The notes beneath the pieces were generated by a model that saw only the letters and a list, made by a program, of their open reading frames with translations, was not told the origin of the DNA and did no database searches. From Meandrina meandrites (taxonomy: Eukaryota; Cnidaria; Anthozoa; Scleractinia; Meandrinidae), in the NCBI GenBank assembly GCA_963693305.1, contig OY855905.1, positions 33,992,750 to 34,056,749 on the forward strand: a stretch of 64,000 bases of DNA. Direction: 5' to 3'. Of the stretch, positions 1-11,767 are shown one piece after another; positions within the stretch are counted from its first letter, which is position 1, and every line of letters begins with the position of its first letter. A program made the translations under genes and the position numbers.

Positions 1-659
1 AAAAGAAACTTTTAACTCAACAATTAACACTGTTATAGTTACACAAATGAAGAACTAGCTACAACACGTGCAGCGAAGACAGGAGAAAATCTTTTTCGTG
101 GAAAAGGCTGACTAAAACAAGATTGCACCAGCAACACTCAAAGTTTTCGAGCTGTACTGTAGAATGCGACCAGTCAAATTGCGCGGACACACGCAAGAAT
201 AGTATCTCTCAGATAGTGCGCGCGCTGTGATTGGTCAATGCTGCGCAGTGTGTTCGACCTAATATTGAGGATATTGCACGGCGGCGCAAAGATATGAATT
301 TTATTTTCGAGTGGTAAAAACAATATTTTACGAATGAGTGACAAAACTCACGAATTGAGTAAAAGTTAAATGAAACAACCGTGCAAAGGCGGGAAATTAC
401 GTGATCGATATCCTCACTACAAAAGTGGGGATATAAAAAACGCCACTACGGTCCCGGATGTAGTTTCGCCTGAATTTTTTGAGTGGTCTGTTTTCCAGTA
501 AAACACTCGCATCTACGTAACATATCCACACATATAAACTAATAGTAACTATTCACAATCCATTTGCTTAATACTGAGAATTTTCAACACCAAGGTTAAA
601 TGTGTGCTTAGTCATTTTCCCTAACTGATACATACACCTCATTCAACGTTTGCGTTGCT

Positions 660-740
660 TATACTGTCATGTCATGCCATGTCACGTCACGTCACGTCAC
701 GACAAGTCATGTCATGTCATTTCATGTCATGTCACGTGTT
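660..740. repeat. Degenerate pentanucleotide (GTCAT/GTCAC)n array
   Basis: About 80 bp made almost only of GTCAT and GTCAC pentamers. Simple satellite with no coding content. The preceding 1-660 stretch shows no gene, only AT-rich unique sequence. Confidence 0.8.
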
Positions 741-844
741 ATGTTACCTTCTGTAGACAGCCTTGTGGTCCTTTAGTGAATGGCCCAAACCACCTTGTCA
801 GCCTGATGAAGTTATGAAGGGAGACATCTTCTGCAGCCCTTTTC

Positions 845-1285
845 GCTGCAAATTAACAACAACAACAACAACAATTTTATTTGCATTCCCATTTACATAG
901 ATGGTATTGCATTTTAAGTAAACATAGAAAAGAAAGAAAAGAAAAGAAAAAAAAATGAATGAATAATAATAATAATTACATTGATAGTAGGGTGATAAAG
1001 TAAATTTGTAGAATAATTAACTTAATCGCGATCATTGTTTTCTTTTCTGGAATGCTTCAAAAGTGAAGTATCCTAATTTCTTACAAATAAAAGGATCTAT
1101 GTTATTAAAAAGAAATACTACTTTATCAGAGTTATTTAAGGTACTAAAGTTGGGATATCTCAAACTTACATCGTCGAAGAACTTTTTTCGTATATCTTGA
1201 TATAAGTTACAGGAGAAGAGGAAGTGAGATTCATTTTCTACCTCATTGCCTGAACAGAATTTACATATTCTTAGGTGTTCAGGAA
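845..1285 (-). mobile_element. 5'-truncated LINE, zf-RVT 3' end of ORF2
   Basis: Read on the minus strand from about 1,283 to 1,036, an open frame of roughly 80 codons without a start Met contains RICKFCSGNEVENESHFLF and then SCNLYQDIR. This is the Cys-x2-Cys ... His ... Cys pattern of the zinc-binding tail (zf-RVT type) after the reverse transcriptase of many non-LTR retrotransposons. The frame stops near 1,036 and is followed by an A/T-rich 3' tail and a short (TTG)n run. The RT and endonuclease parts are missing, so it is a dead fragment. The family cannot be fixed from this piece. Confidence 0.6.
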
Positions 1286-2107
1286 AAAAAAAAAATCCTA
1301 TGACTGAATTTTATATCACAGGATTATCTATGTTATAGAATATACCATCCAAATACAAGATAGATTGGCATCAAAATAACCTCTCCAAGCTTATAATACT
1401 AAAAACTCATGGAATTTTCACAAATATATAACAGAAAAAATTAATTATAATAGCATTTACCCAACAAGAAACAGGATAAGTGATATCTGAAATAGAATAC
1501 CTTTATCTACATGTAATATATTCTTTTACAATGAAGAAAAGTGATTTATCAATCCCATATTATACAGAATGAATTTATAACTTTTACTTGAAACTTGTAA
1601 ATTTAAGTTCACTTTCTATACATTTATTGCTTTACATGTATATGCCGATCATCTGAACCAATTATTATTATCTAACTACGTTAAATTAGTTGGCCAAAAG
1701 GGTGACTACTACTACCACTAAGTATAGTAATACTGAAAGTGTGATGTAATAGAGAATGGCTTGCCAACATTAGATTGGGATCAAGGGCCACTGATCTAAA
1801 GGCAATGATTGGCTTGTATCATTGTTTTGAAGGTGTAAAGAAGCTACTTTTGATCAAAGGTGGCGATGACCCCCTACCCACCTAAAAAGAAATAAACACA
1901 TGTTTATGGGAAAAAATTCTTTTTTTTTATTCATCATTCAGTCATTCAGTCAATAAATTTATTGTGTTTTGGCCCTTAAGGAACACAAATGATGTCACAA
2001 AATTTTAAACTTTTGGATTTTGAAATTCATTATGAAATATCTGTGACCTCTAAAAATATCACCTTCAATTAGTTAACCATGCAACCAGTCATCTTACATC
2101 TATGAGC

Positions 2108-2388
2108 CTTACAGTGGCCCATCAGGCCAGAGCTAATACCCAGGTTTTTGTAGAATGAGGGCCGCAACAGAGTAGGAGTATTGCTATTCCCCCTGGATGG
2201 GATGCTAGTCTATCGCAGTAAATTCGCTGGTACCCATTTATACACCCCTGGTTGACACGGAGAGAGGCACTGTGAGAGCAAAGTGTCTTGCCCAAGAACA
2301 CAGCGCAGAGCCCCGACCAGGGCTCAACCCAGACCATTCAATGCGGGGGCCCAGCACACTAACCATTTGGCTACTGTGCCTCCCAAGT
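2108..2388 (-). mobile_element. tRNA-derived SINE, copy 1
   Basis: Minus-strand SINE of the family best seen at 36,105-36,389. Shared blocks are the tRNA-like head (TAGCCAAATGGTTAG on the minus strand), the core around the minus-strand TTGTGTTCTTGGGCAA-type segment, the TGGGTACC block and the tail near GGCCTGATGGGCC. This copy is diverged. It sits on the 3' side of the last identified exon of the DED gene, probably in its next intron. Confidence 0.7.
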
Positions 2389-2429
2389 ATGGTCCAGTAT
2401 CTCTTTATAATCCATATATATACCCTTAC

Positions 2430-5400
2430 CATAGTTGACTCTTAGGACATATGCAAGGAATGTGAGGAATTTCTTTATCAGTGGAGTGCCTGCGTGCTGA
2501 AGGTCATCAGCAAATGTCTCCTTGACAGCGTCCTCAAAATGTGACCATTTCTGTAGATAAAGATAGCAACTAGAAACTTCATACAATTGCTTGAGAATTA
2601 TTTGCTCTCACAGTTTTAAATCTCTGGCTAACACGTCTTTGTAGCTGTGGTCTATTGGAAATTGGTGCATTTGGTTTGAGATTTCTAGTTCTTATTTGTT
2701 TTAAATTTTGTTGGAAAAACTACCAGGTACATTAAACTATCTTGAGTAGCTTGTGTCTGATGATGTCATGGAAACCCATGAATGGCAGTTGAATGCATCG
2801 ATCATCGAGTTGGACAACTTTCCAAGTGGAATGAAGATTATAGTTTTCTTTTTCATTGACATTTTCATTTTTCATTATTCTGTTTATTAATTGGCTTATA
2901 ATTAGCAGGTCTTTGTGCAAAACTTAATCATAAACAGCAGTTCAAGAAAAAAATCTAATCTAACAGTTACATATAGGCTTAACATGTTCTTGTTCTTATT
3001 TTCTTTGAGTTATAGTCATTTTAACAATACCATGTTGGTTGACTATAAGCTCTCAGAAAAATTAAGCTTATATATTATAATTATTCATGTACTATTTTTT
3101 GTAAATAGTACCCTGCCGGCAGTAAAACATCCGGCTACATGTACCTCGATCAATCTATGAATTTGTATTGTATTTTTTGAAAAGTGCACAAGAAATGGAG
3201 TATCAAATTAACAGAATCCACTCTGCCTTAATTTTTTTGGTACTGATTAACAGTACTAATAAACTGAGGATGCCCAGGGAATCTTAAAAGACGGCAGTAA
3301 CAACAAAGAAACTACTGATTACCTTTTCCTTCAGACTACCTTTGACTGATGACCAGAACTCCTTTGACAAATCATTTTCATCTTCCCAATCGAGAACTTC
3401 CTCTGTAAAAAAGACAAAACAGACATATAGCTACTATAATTATATTAAATATCTATGGTATTAAAAGAAACCACAACCATGACAGTGAATGGAAATCCAA
3501 TCTTAATAAGCAATTAGTGCTGGGAGAAATCAGCCCTTAACGTTTGTCAGAAAAGTCCAAAGGCTGAAACTGTAGCATTCTGATTGGCTGATTTCATATT
3601 TGGCCATCTTAGCTACCTAGGTCATGCAACAAAAGATGACACTGCCTCTCAAAATATATAAAAAATAGACACCATTTATTAGGAATTATACAATAACCGA
3701 GATACTGCGCATAGATGACGTCACTGCATGATTGACTCATGCATGTGATCAGAGTTCATAGTATTTCTACTCCCCCCTGGATGGGATGCTAGTCCATTGC
3801 AGGGTTACCCCCAGTAGTAAATTTGCTGGTACCCATTTATACACCAGTGGGTGGATCGGAGAGAGGCACTATGACCAGTAAAGCAAACTGGTTATAATAT
3901 TACTTTAATTATAATGTGATTTTAAAATGAATTGTTACCTTCATCCAAAGTGCTGGTTGTAGATGAGTTATCGTCACTTTCATTAGCACCATCAGCTGCA
4001 GTATCATTCTTGTCAATGTATTCTTGTAGTTCAGGAAAGTGAAGTTCCAAAGATTGACCAGCAATAAGTTGTTGCAACTTTTTTTCTGCATCAAGACGTC
4101 TTTTTCTCTCTGTCTTAGCAACAATGTGAAGACTCTCTTGTTGGAAGGTGTGTTCAGGTTTCTTAAACTGGTTGATAATTGGGTCAGACAAGCTGCGAGG
4201 TCGCTGCTCTACATCTTTAAAGATTTGGTCAACTATAACAAAAATACTTCTATTTAAAAATCTTGATAACAATATATGGCCACAGAAAGGTTTTAAGTAA
4301 TCATATATATATATATATCGGCAGTGTTACTTACATGTACATGTTTTATTAGCCTTGTTCTTAGCTTTATATAAATAGAAAAAATACTGCAGTATTGCCT
4401 TTTGTCTAAATTTATGATACCAAATCTATTTTTAGCATCCTTGGCTAATGGTTAATGTAACTCTTTTTAGTCCTCAATGTTAAAGAGAAAGAATTATCTT
4501 TGCAGTCATCTTGCAAATGATGAGCTATGGAAAATGTGCGACCCATCTTCTCGACATGTACATACTGATATAATTTGTAAAGTGAAAGAAGATTTTTTCA
4601 TGTGGCACATTGAGACAAAATTACCAAGTTTATTGCATTTAAATTTTCCTCCTCTCATAACCGGTACCCACCTGCTTGACTATCTGCCTTCATTGAAACT
4701 GTAGCAAAAATTAGTTTTTGACTCACTCTTAATTCAGAAAAAAGGGAAATATTTACCTTTCTGTTTGCTCACCGTGAGCTCCAAACAAACATCGCGGTAC
4801 ACGTTCTCATCTAGATCCACATTCAATACTATTTCCTGGCCTGCTGCTAATTTTCTTAGCTCCTCTGTGATGAAAATTTGTTCCAATGCTTCTTGAAGCT
4901 GGCCACTCGTATATCTCTGCCATAGTTCTTTTAAGCCCTGCAGATCATTTGCTTCTAGAACGCAAATAACTGAACCTTCACAGAGGTACTTAACAAGAAT
5001 TCCTGATGGTAGGACAACGGAAGCAAATAAGCAGGCAAGAGTTCCAGGATCATTGATGTACCTCTTGAGTATAAAGGCAGTTCCTGCAACCCAAGCACTT
5101 TTAGTGGCCAGCTGAAGGGCAACCCGCAGGTAAATTTCTACAAAGAAATTTAATAGGCAAAAAGTGAAGCACTGAGTAACATTTACCCATCCTCGTTATC
5201 AGAAAAAGTGATGTATATGTAAATAAATACAAAGAAAAATGGAAAACATTTAGTCCCTCTATAGTACAAATGTACGTACAGTATGTACATGATGTATACC
5301 TGCCAACTCTCATGCCTTAGGCATTGAGTCTCATGCCTGTGGATCAAAAAGTTCCACCTCAAGGCAGCTCATGCCTACCGACCAACATTTCTCAAGCCTG

Positions 5401-6844
5401 GGTGAAAATTTGTCAGCTATTACAGCCTTAACTGACACACTTTCTAAACAAATGTAAACTCGAAGCAATGAAAGAATGGAAAAATTCAAGTACTGTAGTT
5501 GATGTTACTTTCCAAGAATTCTATATAATGATTTTAGGAGAAAAACAAAAGTTCTTGCAACGAGGTTGTGTTTGACAAAACATATCCTGCGATTGGGACC
5601 TAGAAATCCTAGGAGCGTCTTCGGAAAATAATGTTTGGAACGTCCTCAGAAATCTTCTGACCACATCGGATTATGCTTGTTTCATCTCAGAAAACCCTGA
5701 TTACAATGTCTCATGCTTTGACTTGGGAAAGTTGGCAGGTATAATAATGTATAATGTAAAGAACTGTAACAAATTCGACATGAGGAAATTATTGAATTTT
5801 ATCATCATAATAATGTGAATCAAGTTAGTGATGGGCATGTAAAATAATAAAAGATTAAAAAATAAAAAAATAAATATATTTTGCAGTATTATATTATTAT
5901 ACTAATTATTGTTAGAAGTTTATAAGGGGAGGGGACAGGATGGTCTGAACTCTCTGCTTTTCGTACCTTTTGCTTCGCCCATTCTCTTTCCTAAGAGGTT
6001 CCCCACCTCTATAATTGCAAGACACCATGAATTGTCACAAACAATGTTCCTTTTTCTCTCAGTTCTTTCCACCTTGGGAATCCTGCCCCCACCCCTTTTT
6101 CCAACCTTCTGTAGACTTCCTTCCCATATGACCTACTATTTCTGTATTGCCCCCACCTACCCACTCCCGATCCCTGGCCCACAACATAATTATATAAGGT
6201 TGAAAATTATCAATGGGCAGATGGGATGCACCTGTACTGCACTGCTTACAAGTGACACAATAAAAAAATTTCTCAAAGCAAACAAACAGACCATGTTTAC
6301 CTCCTGGTTTTCTCTGATCTGGAGAATGATGCATAAAATGCGAACAATAATAGCACCTCACAGTGTCCAATTTCGTCATTTCATCACCAGCTTTTCCGTC
6401 TGTAACACAACAACCTGTGAAGTATCAAGAGTTTGGAGGTGTGTTACATGGGTTTATACAGTGACAAATGGGTCACTTAATCTGAGAAGGGCAATTAGTA
6501 TAAAATCATTAATTAAAACCTTGTATCAACATTAAAACCTTTTATCATATAAACTACAGTGTGTTATAGGGATTTTGGCCACTGAGAAATGTTGTATAAA
6601 GATGGGGTATGCAAATATTGAACATTTCCCAATTTCATAGTGTCTTTTTACTCTTTTTATTGCATGCACTAACAAGATTTTAGTCATTTTATTGATATTA
6701 GCAATTTTACCAGTTTTATACTCATTATTATTCATAGTTAGATATTTTTTAAAATTATTGTAATTTATATTTTAATTGTTTAAGCGAGGGCCACGGGTTT
6801 GTCAGTCAGCGACTGTAAAGTGTTTTAACCCTCATTAAATAAAG

Positions 6845-6931
<87 letters not shown>

Positions 6932-8056
6932 TCAAAACATATGTGTTCTGATATAATTGATCTAAATTTATACAATAAATAGAATAATACAGTACATGGG
7001 GGCTTGGAGATATAAAATTTATCTTCTTATGTTCAATCTTGATATCTCACTCGTTTGCTGCGCTCACTCGTGAGATATCGAGTTGAACACTCGAAGATAA
7101 AATTCATATCTCCGCGCACCCATATATTATTCTCTATTTATTATATAAACTGCAGTGGTATAGCGAGTGGTAGCAAATCGAGAAAAATGATATCACACAT
7201 GTGTGGATAAAAATGGTATCCACACGTGTGATATCATTTTTTACCAATCAGCTCACGGAGTTTGCTAAGTTACAATGCTCAATGAGCCAAGGTTTATCGA
7301 TATTAAGTCGAAACATCTTCAGATCTTCCTCGGCAATCTTCGGAAATTTTTGGAAAACTTTGGAAAATGTTTGGAAACATTCGTATGACTACCGGATAAC
7401 ATTTTCAAAATCTTCGGAAATCTCCGGAAAATGGTCGGAAATCTTCGGAAAATCGTCAAAAACCTCGTTATTAGTAGGTTTATAAAATAAACAGAACAAT
7501 ACATGGTTGCTTGGAGATATGAAATTTATCTTCGAGTGTTCAACTCGATATCTCACGAGTGAGCACAGCAAACGAGTGAGATATCGAGTTGAACACTCGA
7601 AGATAAATTTCATATCTCCAAGCAACCATGTATTATCCTCTATGTATCAAATACTACTGATCACTACTAACTTGTTGCAACAGGGTGAATCCCTCTAACT
7701 CCACCCATCGGCACACATTCCAATCTTGGAATTGTTTGGACTTCTTGGCAATTGACATACCCACGTTGCTTCTTTAACCCCAACAACTCAACTTCTCGTC
7801 TTGAGGTAAAATCGTCAACAATGGTCACCAACGAAAGGCACATTACGTCCGACAATAATTTGCGTAAAAATGATAAGTTGTCAATTCCTATCATTTGACG
7901 CCTTTCAAGATCTTTAAAGAGCTGCAACGGAGAACTGATGTTTTCCAGATCTCTCTCCGGGATGTCATCAAGACAGAGGTACTTCATCTTTTCCAATGTT
8001 TCCTTCGTGATATCATTCGATAATCGAAGAAGGAACGATCTGAAGTCGGTTTCCAT
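2430..8056 (-). CDS. Death-effector-domain protein with TRADD-N-like segment (3' end not found)
   Basis: Probable apoptosis or innate-immune adaptor. Minus-strand exons: 8056-7705, 6399-6301, 5137-4757, 4232-3939, 3402-3323, 2550-2430. Phases agree at every junction, giving 442 codons so far; the last donor (phase 1) means it continues, perhaps beyond the left edge. Residues 1-75 are a death effector domain: FRSFLLRLSN, MKYLCLDDIPERDLENISSP, LFKDLERR and DNLSFLRKLL follow the helix pattern of FADD and caspase-8. Exon 2 is small and Cys/His-rich (CYYCSHFMHH). Exon 3 has a hydrophobic stretch (TLACLFASVVLPSGILVKYL), then WQRYTSGQLQEALEQIF and IVLNVDLDENVY, which resemble the TRADD N-terminal fold; this call is from memory of the pattern. 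Exon 4 has a basic helix and a Ser/Asp/Thr-rich tail. The DED is firm, the TRADD-N assignment tentative. The exon 1 donor (ATGG|GTGGAG) is the weakest border. Confidence 0.65.
3766..3885 (-). mobile_element. SINE fragment, copy 2
   Basis: Only the middle of the tRNA-SINE family is present (CCTGGATGGGATGCTAG, GGTACCCATTTATACACC and GGAGAGAGGCAC on the plus strand). It lies in the intron between exons 4 and 5 of the DED gene. Confidence 0.65.
6640..6835 (+). mobile_element. Probable LINE-type 3' untranslated tail
   Basis: Sequence ending AACCCTCATTAAATAAAG that runs directly into (TTAC)n. A tetranucleotide tail fused to such a 3' end is typical of some CR1/L2-like retroposons. No coding part remains. 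Assigned from overall form only. Confidence 0.3.
6836..6931. repeat. (TTAC)n microsatellite
   Basis: About 95 bp of uninterrupted TTAC/ACTT repeat (roughly 23 units), in the intron between DED-gene exons 1 and 2. Confidence 0.95.
6980..7141. mobile_element. Fold-back palindromic repeat, copy A
   Basis: Imperfect inverted repeat. CTTGGAGATATAAAATTTAT on the left pairs with the AATTCATATCTCC-type right arm, around a CTCGTTTGCTGCGCTCACTCG-like centre given here only in outline. A close relative lies at 7,497-7,635. Probable non-autonomous fold-back or MITE element with no coding content. Confidence 0.6.
7497..7635. mobile_element. Fold-back palindromic repeat, copy B
   Basis: Near-perfect palindrome of about 139 bp. 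AATACATGGTTGCTTGGAG at the left is mirrored by CTCCAAGCAACCATGTATT at the right, with GAGTGTTCAACTCGATATC in the arms. Arms of about 60 bp can form a long hairpin. It is the same family as 6,980-7,141; the 350 bp between them may be the interior of one larger element. Confidence 0.7.
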
Positions 8057-9249
8057 GAAATCGTCCCTTGGTGGTTATGAAAAACCAAAACTTGAAAATC
8101 TACTTGAAATCTTCCAACGTGCTTATTTATTGTTGATCGAATCAAACTCACAATACGAACCGGGGAGAGAGAAATCCTTGATAATGTTCACTATAGCCAG
8201 ACAGGGTGGAACATGGCAAAATGGCGCATTGTTAATTGACTTAATTAAGGGTATTCCCCTCAGTCTAGACCAGAAGCATGTGACGACAGCATTGGAAGCA
8301 CAGCAGCGCCTTGATCATAAGTCTCATAACGATTGCTACTCGATTGCCCGCTTCCTTGTCCAGAGATTGACATGTTCACACATAATCAAGAACAGACCGC
8401 ATGAAGCTCGTCACGAAATAATATTGGAAACGACCTACCAGAAAGAAAGACCACCGTTCCACCGGACAATCGACAACCCGCCATTATTATGAAAACCGAA
8501 GAAGACTGAGAACTGCAGAAGTACTTCCCGTGGACCTTTACGGGACTGACCTCGGACTGACCATTATATTGACTTCCGGTTATTGCGTGACTTCTCCTAC
8601 AAATGAAATCAACAGTTCATTAATAAGCTCTAGCATGCGACCAGACCATTTACAGCACAATTCTTTCACAAACGTTCCTTCTAACTCTTTAGCCAACGTT
8701 ATAACAAGATAAGAAAAGCAATTATCTTGTATCCTAAACACAGTTTTCGCGATAAGACGAAATATTTCTTGTTTTTGGCGTTGCCCACCTTGCAAACCGA
8801 TGGTAAATCAACGTTTTCCGGTTTGACTCTGCGCAACATTGCTGGATGTTGAAGCCACATTTTTCTTCGTCTCAGCTTCAGAGTGATGGGTGAGTTGGCC
8901 GAAAGGGCCATTTTAATCTTCACTTGCTTAAAATGTTCAGTGTACGTAAAGTTTGTAAAGGTCATTTTCATTTTTACACTTGAGTAATTTAAATTCCGTA
9001 GTAGCCATTCCAGTGGTTATATTGGCTTTGTTAGTAATATGCTAATTGGGCAAATTATTTCCTTTACGTAGACCACTCTTACCTTTAAGATTATTTCCTC
9101 TATTGTTTAGAAACTGCAACTGGGGTTGTTTTATCTCTATCTCCAGCCGTTCCTTGGTAAAAACAAGCTGTCAGACGGCTGTAGTTTTATACTGTAAGTA
9201 CGTTATTTCTCTTCTCAACTCTTTTTTTACCTCTTAAACTTTTTTTCCA

Positions 9250-10110
9250 CAAAATTAGCATATTCAAAGTTATTGGAGAAAAGATACTCTGCTCCAACAG
9301 CTGAACCGAAACTTTTAAATCACGGCTTCACTGAAGAAAACATTCAGCTTGTTTACACGCTCCCATTTCGTATCATGAAAGAACCAAAACTTATTATGTT
9401 TCAACTCAAAATTATCCACGGTATCTTACCTACGCAGTACAGCCTGTTCCGCGCTGGTCTGGCAAGCAATGGCAAATGTCCCCTTTGCAATCTTGAATGC
9501 CAGTCATTGACCCACATGTTTTTAACATGCTGTCAGTCCTCGGACTTCTGGACCCATTTCACAAATTGGTGGCAGATTACTTTTCGCCAACACATCATTC
9601 TGTCAAAAAGTGTAATTCTATACGGCTGGCATCAGGATTGCGACTCAAACTACTGGACTGCCCTCAACTACTGTATAATAATTGCTAAATACCATATTTT
9701 CTCTATAAATGCAAGCGTTGGCACCTTGGACTTTGAGGGCTTTCTTTCGCGCCTAAAGGACAAACTCGTCATTCTTCGCACTTTAGCAGTGAAAAACAAC
9801 CAGCTAAAACAATTTAATAGTAGTGAGTGTGTGTGTTCGTGTTTCTTGTTAACGTAAGTATTGTATTGTCCACTGCGTATTGCAATGTCAGTATAAATTA
9901 ATTGTAATATTGCTAGTAACGTGTGTTATTAATATTAGGCTTCCTTTTTTTAAATTTAATTGCATTGTAACTTAATGTACCGTGATGTAGGTAATTCTAC
10001 TGTAAGCATTGTGTGTAATTTTGTAATGTTGTCCCGTAAAAAAAAATAATAATAAAATAATAAAAAATGAAAAAAAACAAACAAAAAAAACAAAAAAACA
10101 AAAAAAAAAA
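9250..10110 (+). mobile_element. 5'-truncated LINE with zf-RVT tail
   Basis: The open frame at 9,273-9,857 (194 codons) contains MFQLKIIHGILPTQYSLF, then GKCPLCNLECQSLTHMFLTC. This is the helix plus Cys-x2-Cys-x8-His-x4-Cys pattern that closes ORF2 of many non-LTR retrotransposons (zf-RVT). The frame ends at 9,857 and an A-rich tail (AAAATAATAATAAAATAAT, then long A runs) follows to about 10,110. The reverse-transcriptase core is missing, as expected for 5' truncation at insertion. No intact Met start or promoter is implied. It is a dead fragment rather than a host gene. Confidence 0.7.
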
Positions 10111-10282
10111 ACAAACTCTTTTTTTAATAATCAGCGAGGTATTTTACAACAGCAGTAGATTATATTGCGAGGCAAGTCTCTAAATATTGTCGAGGACTTA
10201 TTTACTTTTACTTTCTAACATAGAAACGCTGAATTAAAAAACGCCAAAGTCTTTCCAATCACCACAGCTCAGTGTTTGTCAT

Positions 10283-10352
10283 TCTCGTCCCCAGAGGCCG
10301 CGATCCTTCTCGATTCCTGGCGCAGACCAGAAGGATCGCGGCCTCTGGGTCT
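10283..10352. repeat. Inverted repeat (hairpin)
   Basis: CCCAGAGGCCGCGATCCTTCT is mirrored by AGAAGGATCGCGGCCTCTGGG within 70 bp, leaving a loop of about 25 bases. The flank TCATTCTCGTCCCC matches the ends of the MITE at 44,452-44,770, so it may be a relic of that family. Confidence 0.65.
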
Positions 10353-10510
10353 AGTAGTAGTCTTTGTAAAAATGGTAGCCTGCGATCAGGCTCTCTTTGG
10401 GGGCCGCGAGTTGGGAGTGACTGTATTCAGCACTCAGTTGATGTTGTGAGACTTGTCATTTTTCCATACATGAAGTATAAATCACAGTTAACGTTTTCAA
10501 GTTAAAAAAA

Positions 10511-10586
10511 GTCGCCAACAACAGGATTTAAACCCGGGCCGTCGGATTACCGCGCGGGAACTCTATCCACTAGGCTACCGACGACC
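10511..10586 (-). mobile_element. tRNA-like sequence (tRNA pseudogene or SINE head)
   Basis: On the minus strand the block has a D-arm/box A-like segment (TAGCCTAGTGGATAGAG) and a T-arm/box B-like segment (CCGGGTTTAAATCC), with ends GTCG..CGAC able to pair. Box B departs from GGTTCGAATCC and the anticodon arm does not fold cleanly, so I call it tRNA-derived rather than a working tRNA gene. Confidence 0.45.
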
Positions 10587-10664
10587 AGCTGCAAGAAACC
10601 CTAAAATTTTGGCTATATATCCTAACCTCAATATAAACCTAACCGCAAGCAAATTAAACTAAGC

Positions 10665-10798
10665 TAACGTAGGCTAACCGGAGTGCTTTTTAGGCTAAAC
10701 GGATCGAGTGCTAGTAGGCTAACCGGAGTGCATAGTAGGCTAAGCGAAGTATATCGTAGGCTAACCGGAGAGCTAAATAGGCTAACCGGAGTGCTGGT
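10665..10798. repeat. Minisatellite, TAGGCTAACCGGAGTGC unit
   Basis: About six diverged copies of a 20-27 bp unit containing TAGGCTAACCGGAGTGC. Nothing coding around it. Confidence 0.75.
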
Positions 10799-11049
10799 TT
10801 GTATTCACCACATGAACTGAGTGTTATGTGGTATAAATTGTCATGGGGTGTCTCCCTATTGTCTAACAACATCAACTGAGTGCAGAATACTCACTCCCGC
10901 CGCGAGTTTAGTAGCAGCGCGGCTTCGCCACTCGCGCGTTGCCCCCAAAGAGAGCCCTCCTGCAGGCTATAAAAATGGTATTGCTATATTCTTTTGATTT
11001 TCACTCATACGCTGAGGCTAAAGTTTTAACATTCACGAGAAAATAAAAT

Positions 11050-11765
11050 AATTATTTACAAGGCTAAAAAGTTATAAAATTTAAAAAGAAACCGAACGTT
11101 TTCGACTTGTTGTCATCATCAGGGTTAAAAGCCGTCCGTGATTTACATCGTTTTTATACTCAAGTTATTCCCGAAGGGAACAACTGCGCAACATAGCAAT
11201 TGACTTGTTTGTTCAAAGTTGGGCTCCTTTGTTGGATAATTAGTCCCTCGATGATCTTTCTCTTGAAGTACGATCTTGCAGAACAAAGGACTCTCCACTG
11301 GAATGAGTGGCTTGGGTTTTCCGAAAGGTGGCGTGCTGGTTCCGAGGTGTGGCAGGTGTTAGAATGTTCAGTTATTCGCACTTCAAGATTTCGCATTGTT
11401 TCACCTACATAGTTTTCTCCGCATGAACATTCTCCTTCGTAGATGACGTGGGACTTGTGAAGGTTTTTGTCCTTGAGACTAAAAAGGCTTTTAATTTGTC
11501 GAGTTTGCCACAGAATTATGAAAATATACTTGAAATTGGTGAAAGAGTTCAGTTTTGAAATAAACTTTTTGCTTGCGATTTCATTCCTCTTGCAGTAGGG
11601 AAGTTTGATGCAAATCTTTTTCCGTTCTTCGAAAAGAAAATCGGGAATCAAGGGCTCATCTTCAGATGACTTGTTCGATGCGAAATTGTCGATGGTGCAG
11701 GATACAAATTTCTTTGGGTAACCAGCATTTAAGGGAACTGGTCAAAACTATTTTACATGCTCGGG
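11050..11765 (-). mobile_element. Penelope-like element, inverted copy with internal deletion
   Basis: The minus-strand frame 11,651-11,160 encodes 163 residues identical to the C terminus of the copy at 20,408-21,403. It includes the GIY-YIG-type block VIYEGECSCGENYVGETMRN and the following Arg and Glu-His. At about 11,730 the sequence jumps from the GIY-YIG part to GACCAGTTCCC, which in the other copy lies upstream of the RT; about 395 bp including the YVDD box is therefore deleted here. The outer sequence then continues into a minisatellite as in the sister copy. Defective, but very recent in its 3' part. Confidence 0.85.
11090..11126 (-). ncRNA. Hammerhead ribozyme motif of the Penelope-like element
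   Basis: Exact inverted copy of the 37-nt motif at 21,437-21,473: CTGATGA, short stem II, GAAA, a 6-nt self-complementary stem III, then the TTC cleavage site followed by GGTT, which pairs with the leading AACC. Hammerheads with tiny stem III are established for Penelope-like elements and are thought to act as dimers. Activity here is inferred. Confidence 0.65.
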
Positions 11766-11767
11766 AC

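Noticed and set aside
5909..6535. 208-codon plus-strand frame
   Set aside because: Antisense to the small DED-gene exon at 6,301-6,399; composition looks non-coding.
7938..8492. 184-codon plus-strand frame
   Set aside because: Antisense to the DED exon and its upstream region. No domain seen; the minus strand gives a clear DED.
8790..8911. Minus-strand possible first exon (MALSANSPITLKLRRRKMWL..., ending in a GTGGGC donor)
   Set aside because: No partner exon with a matching phase and no recognised domain; kept out of the annotation.
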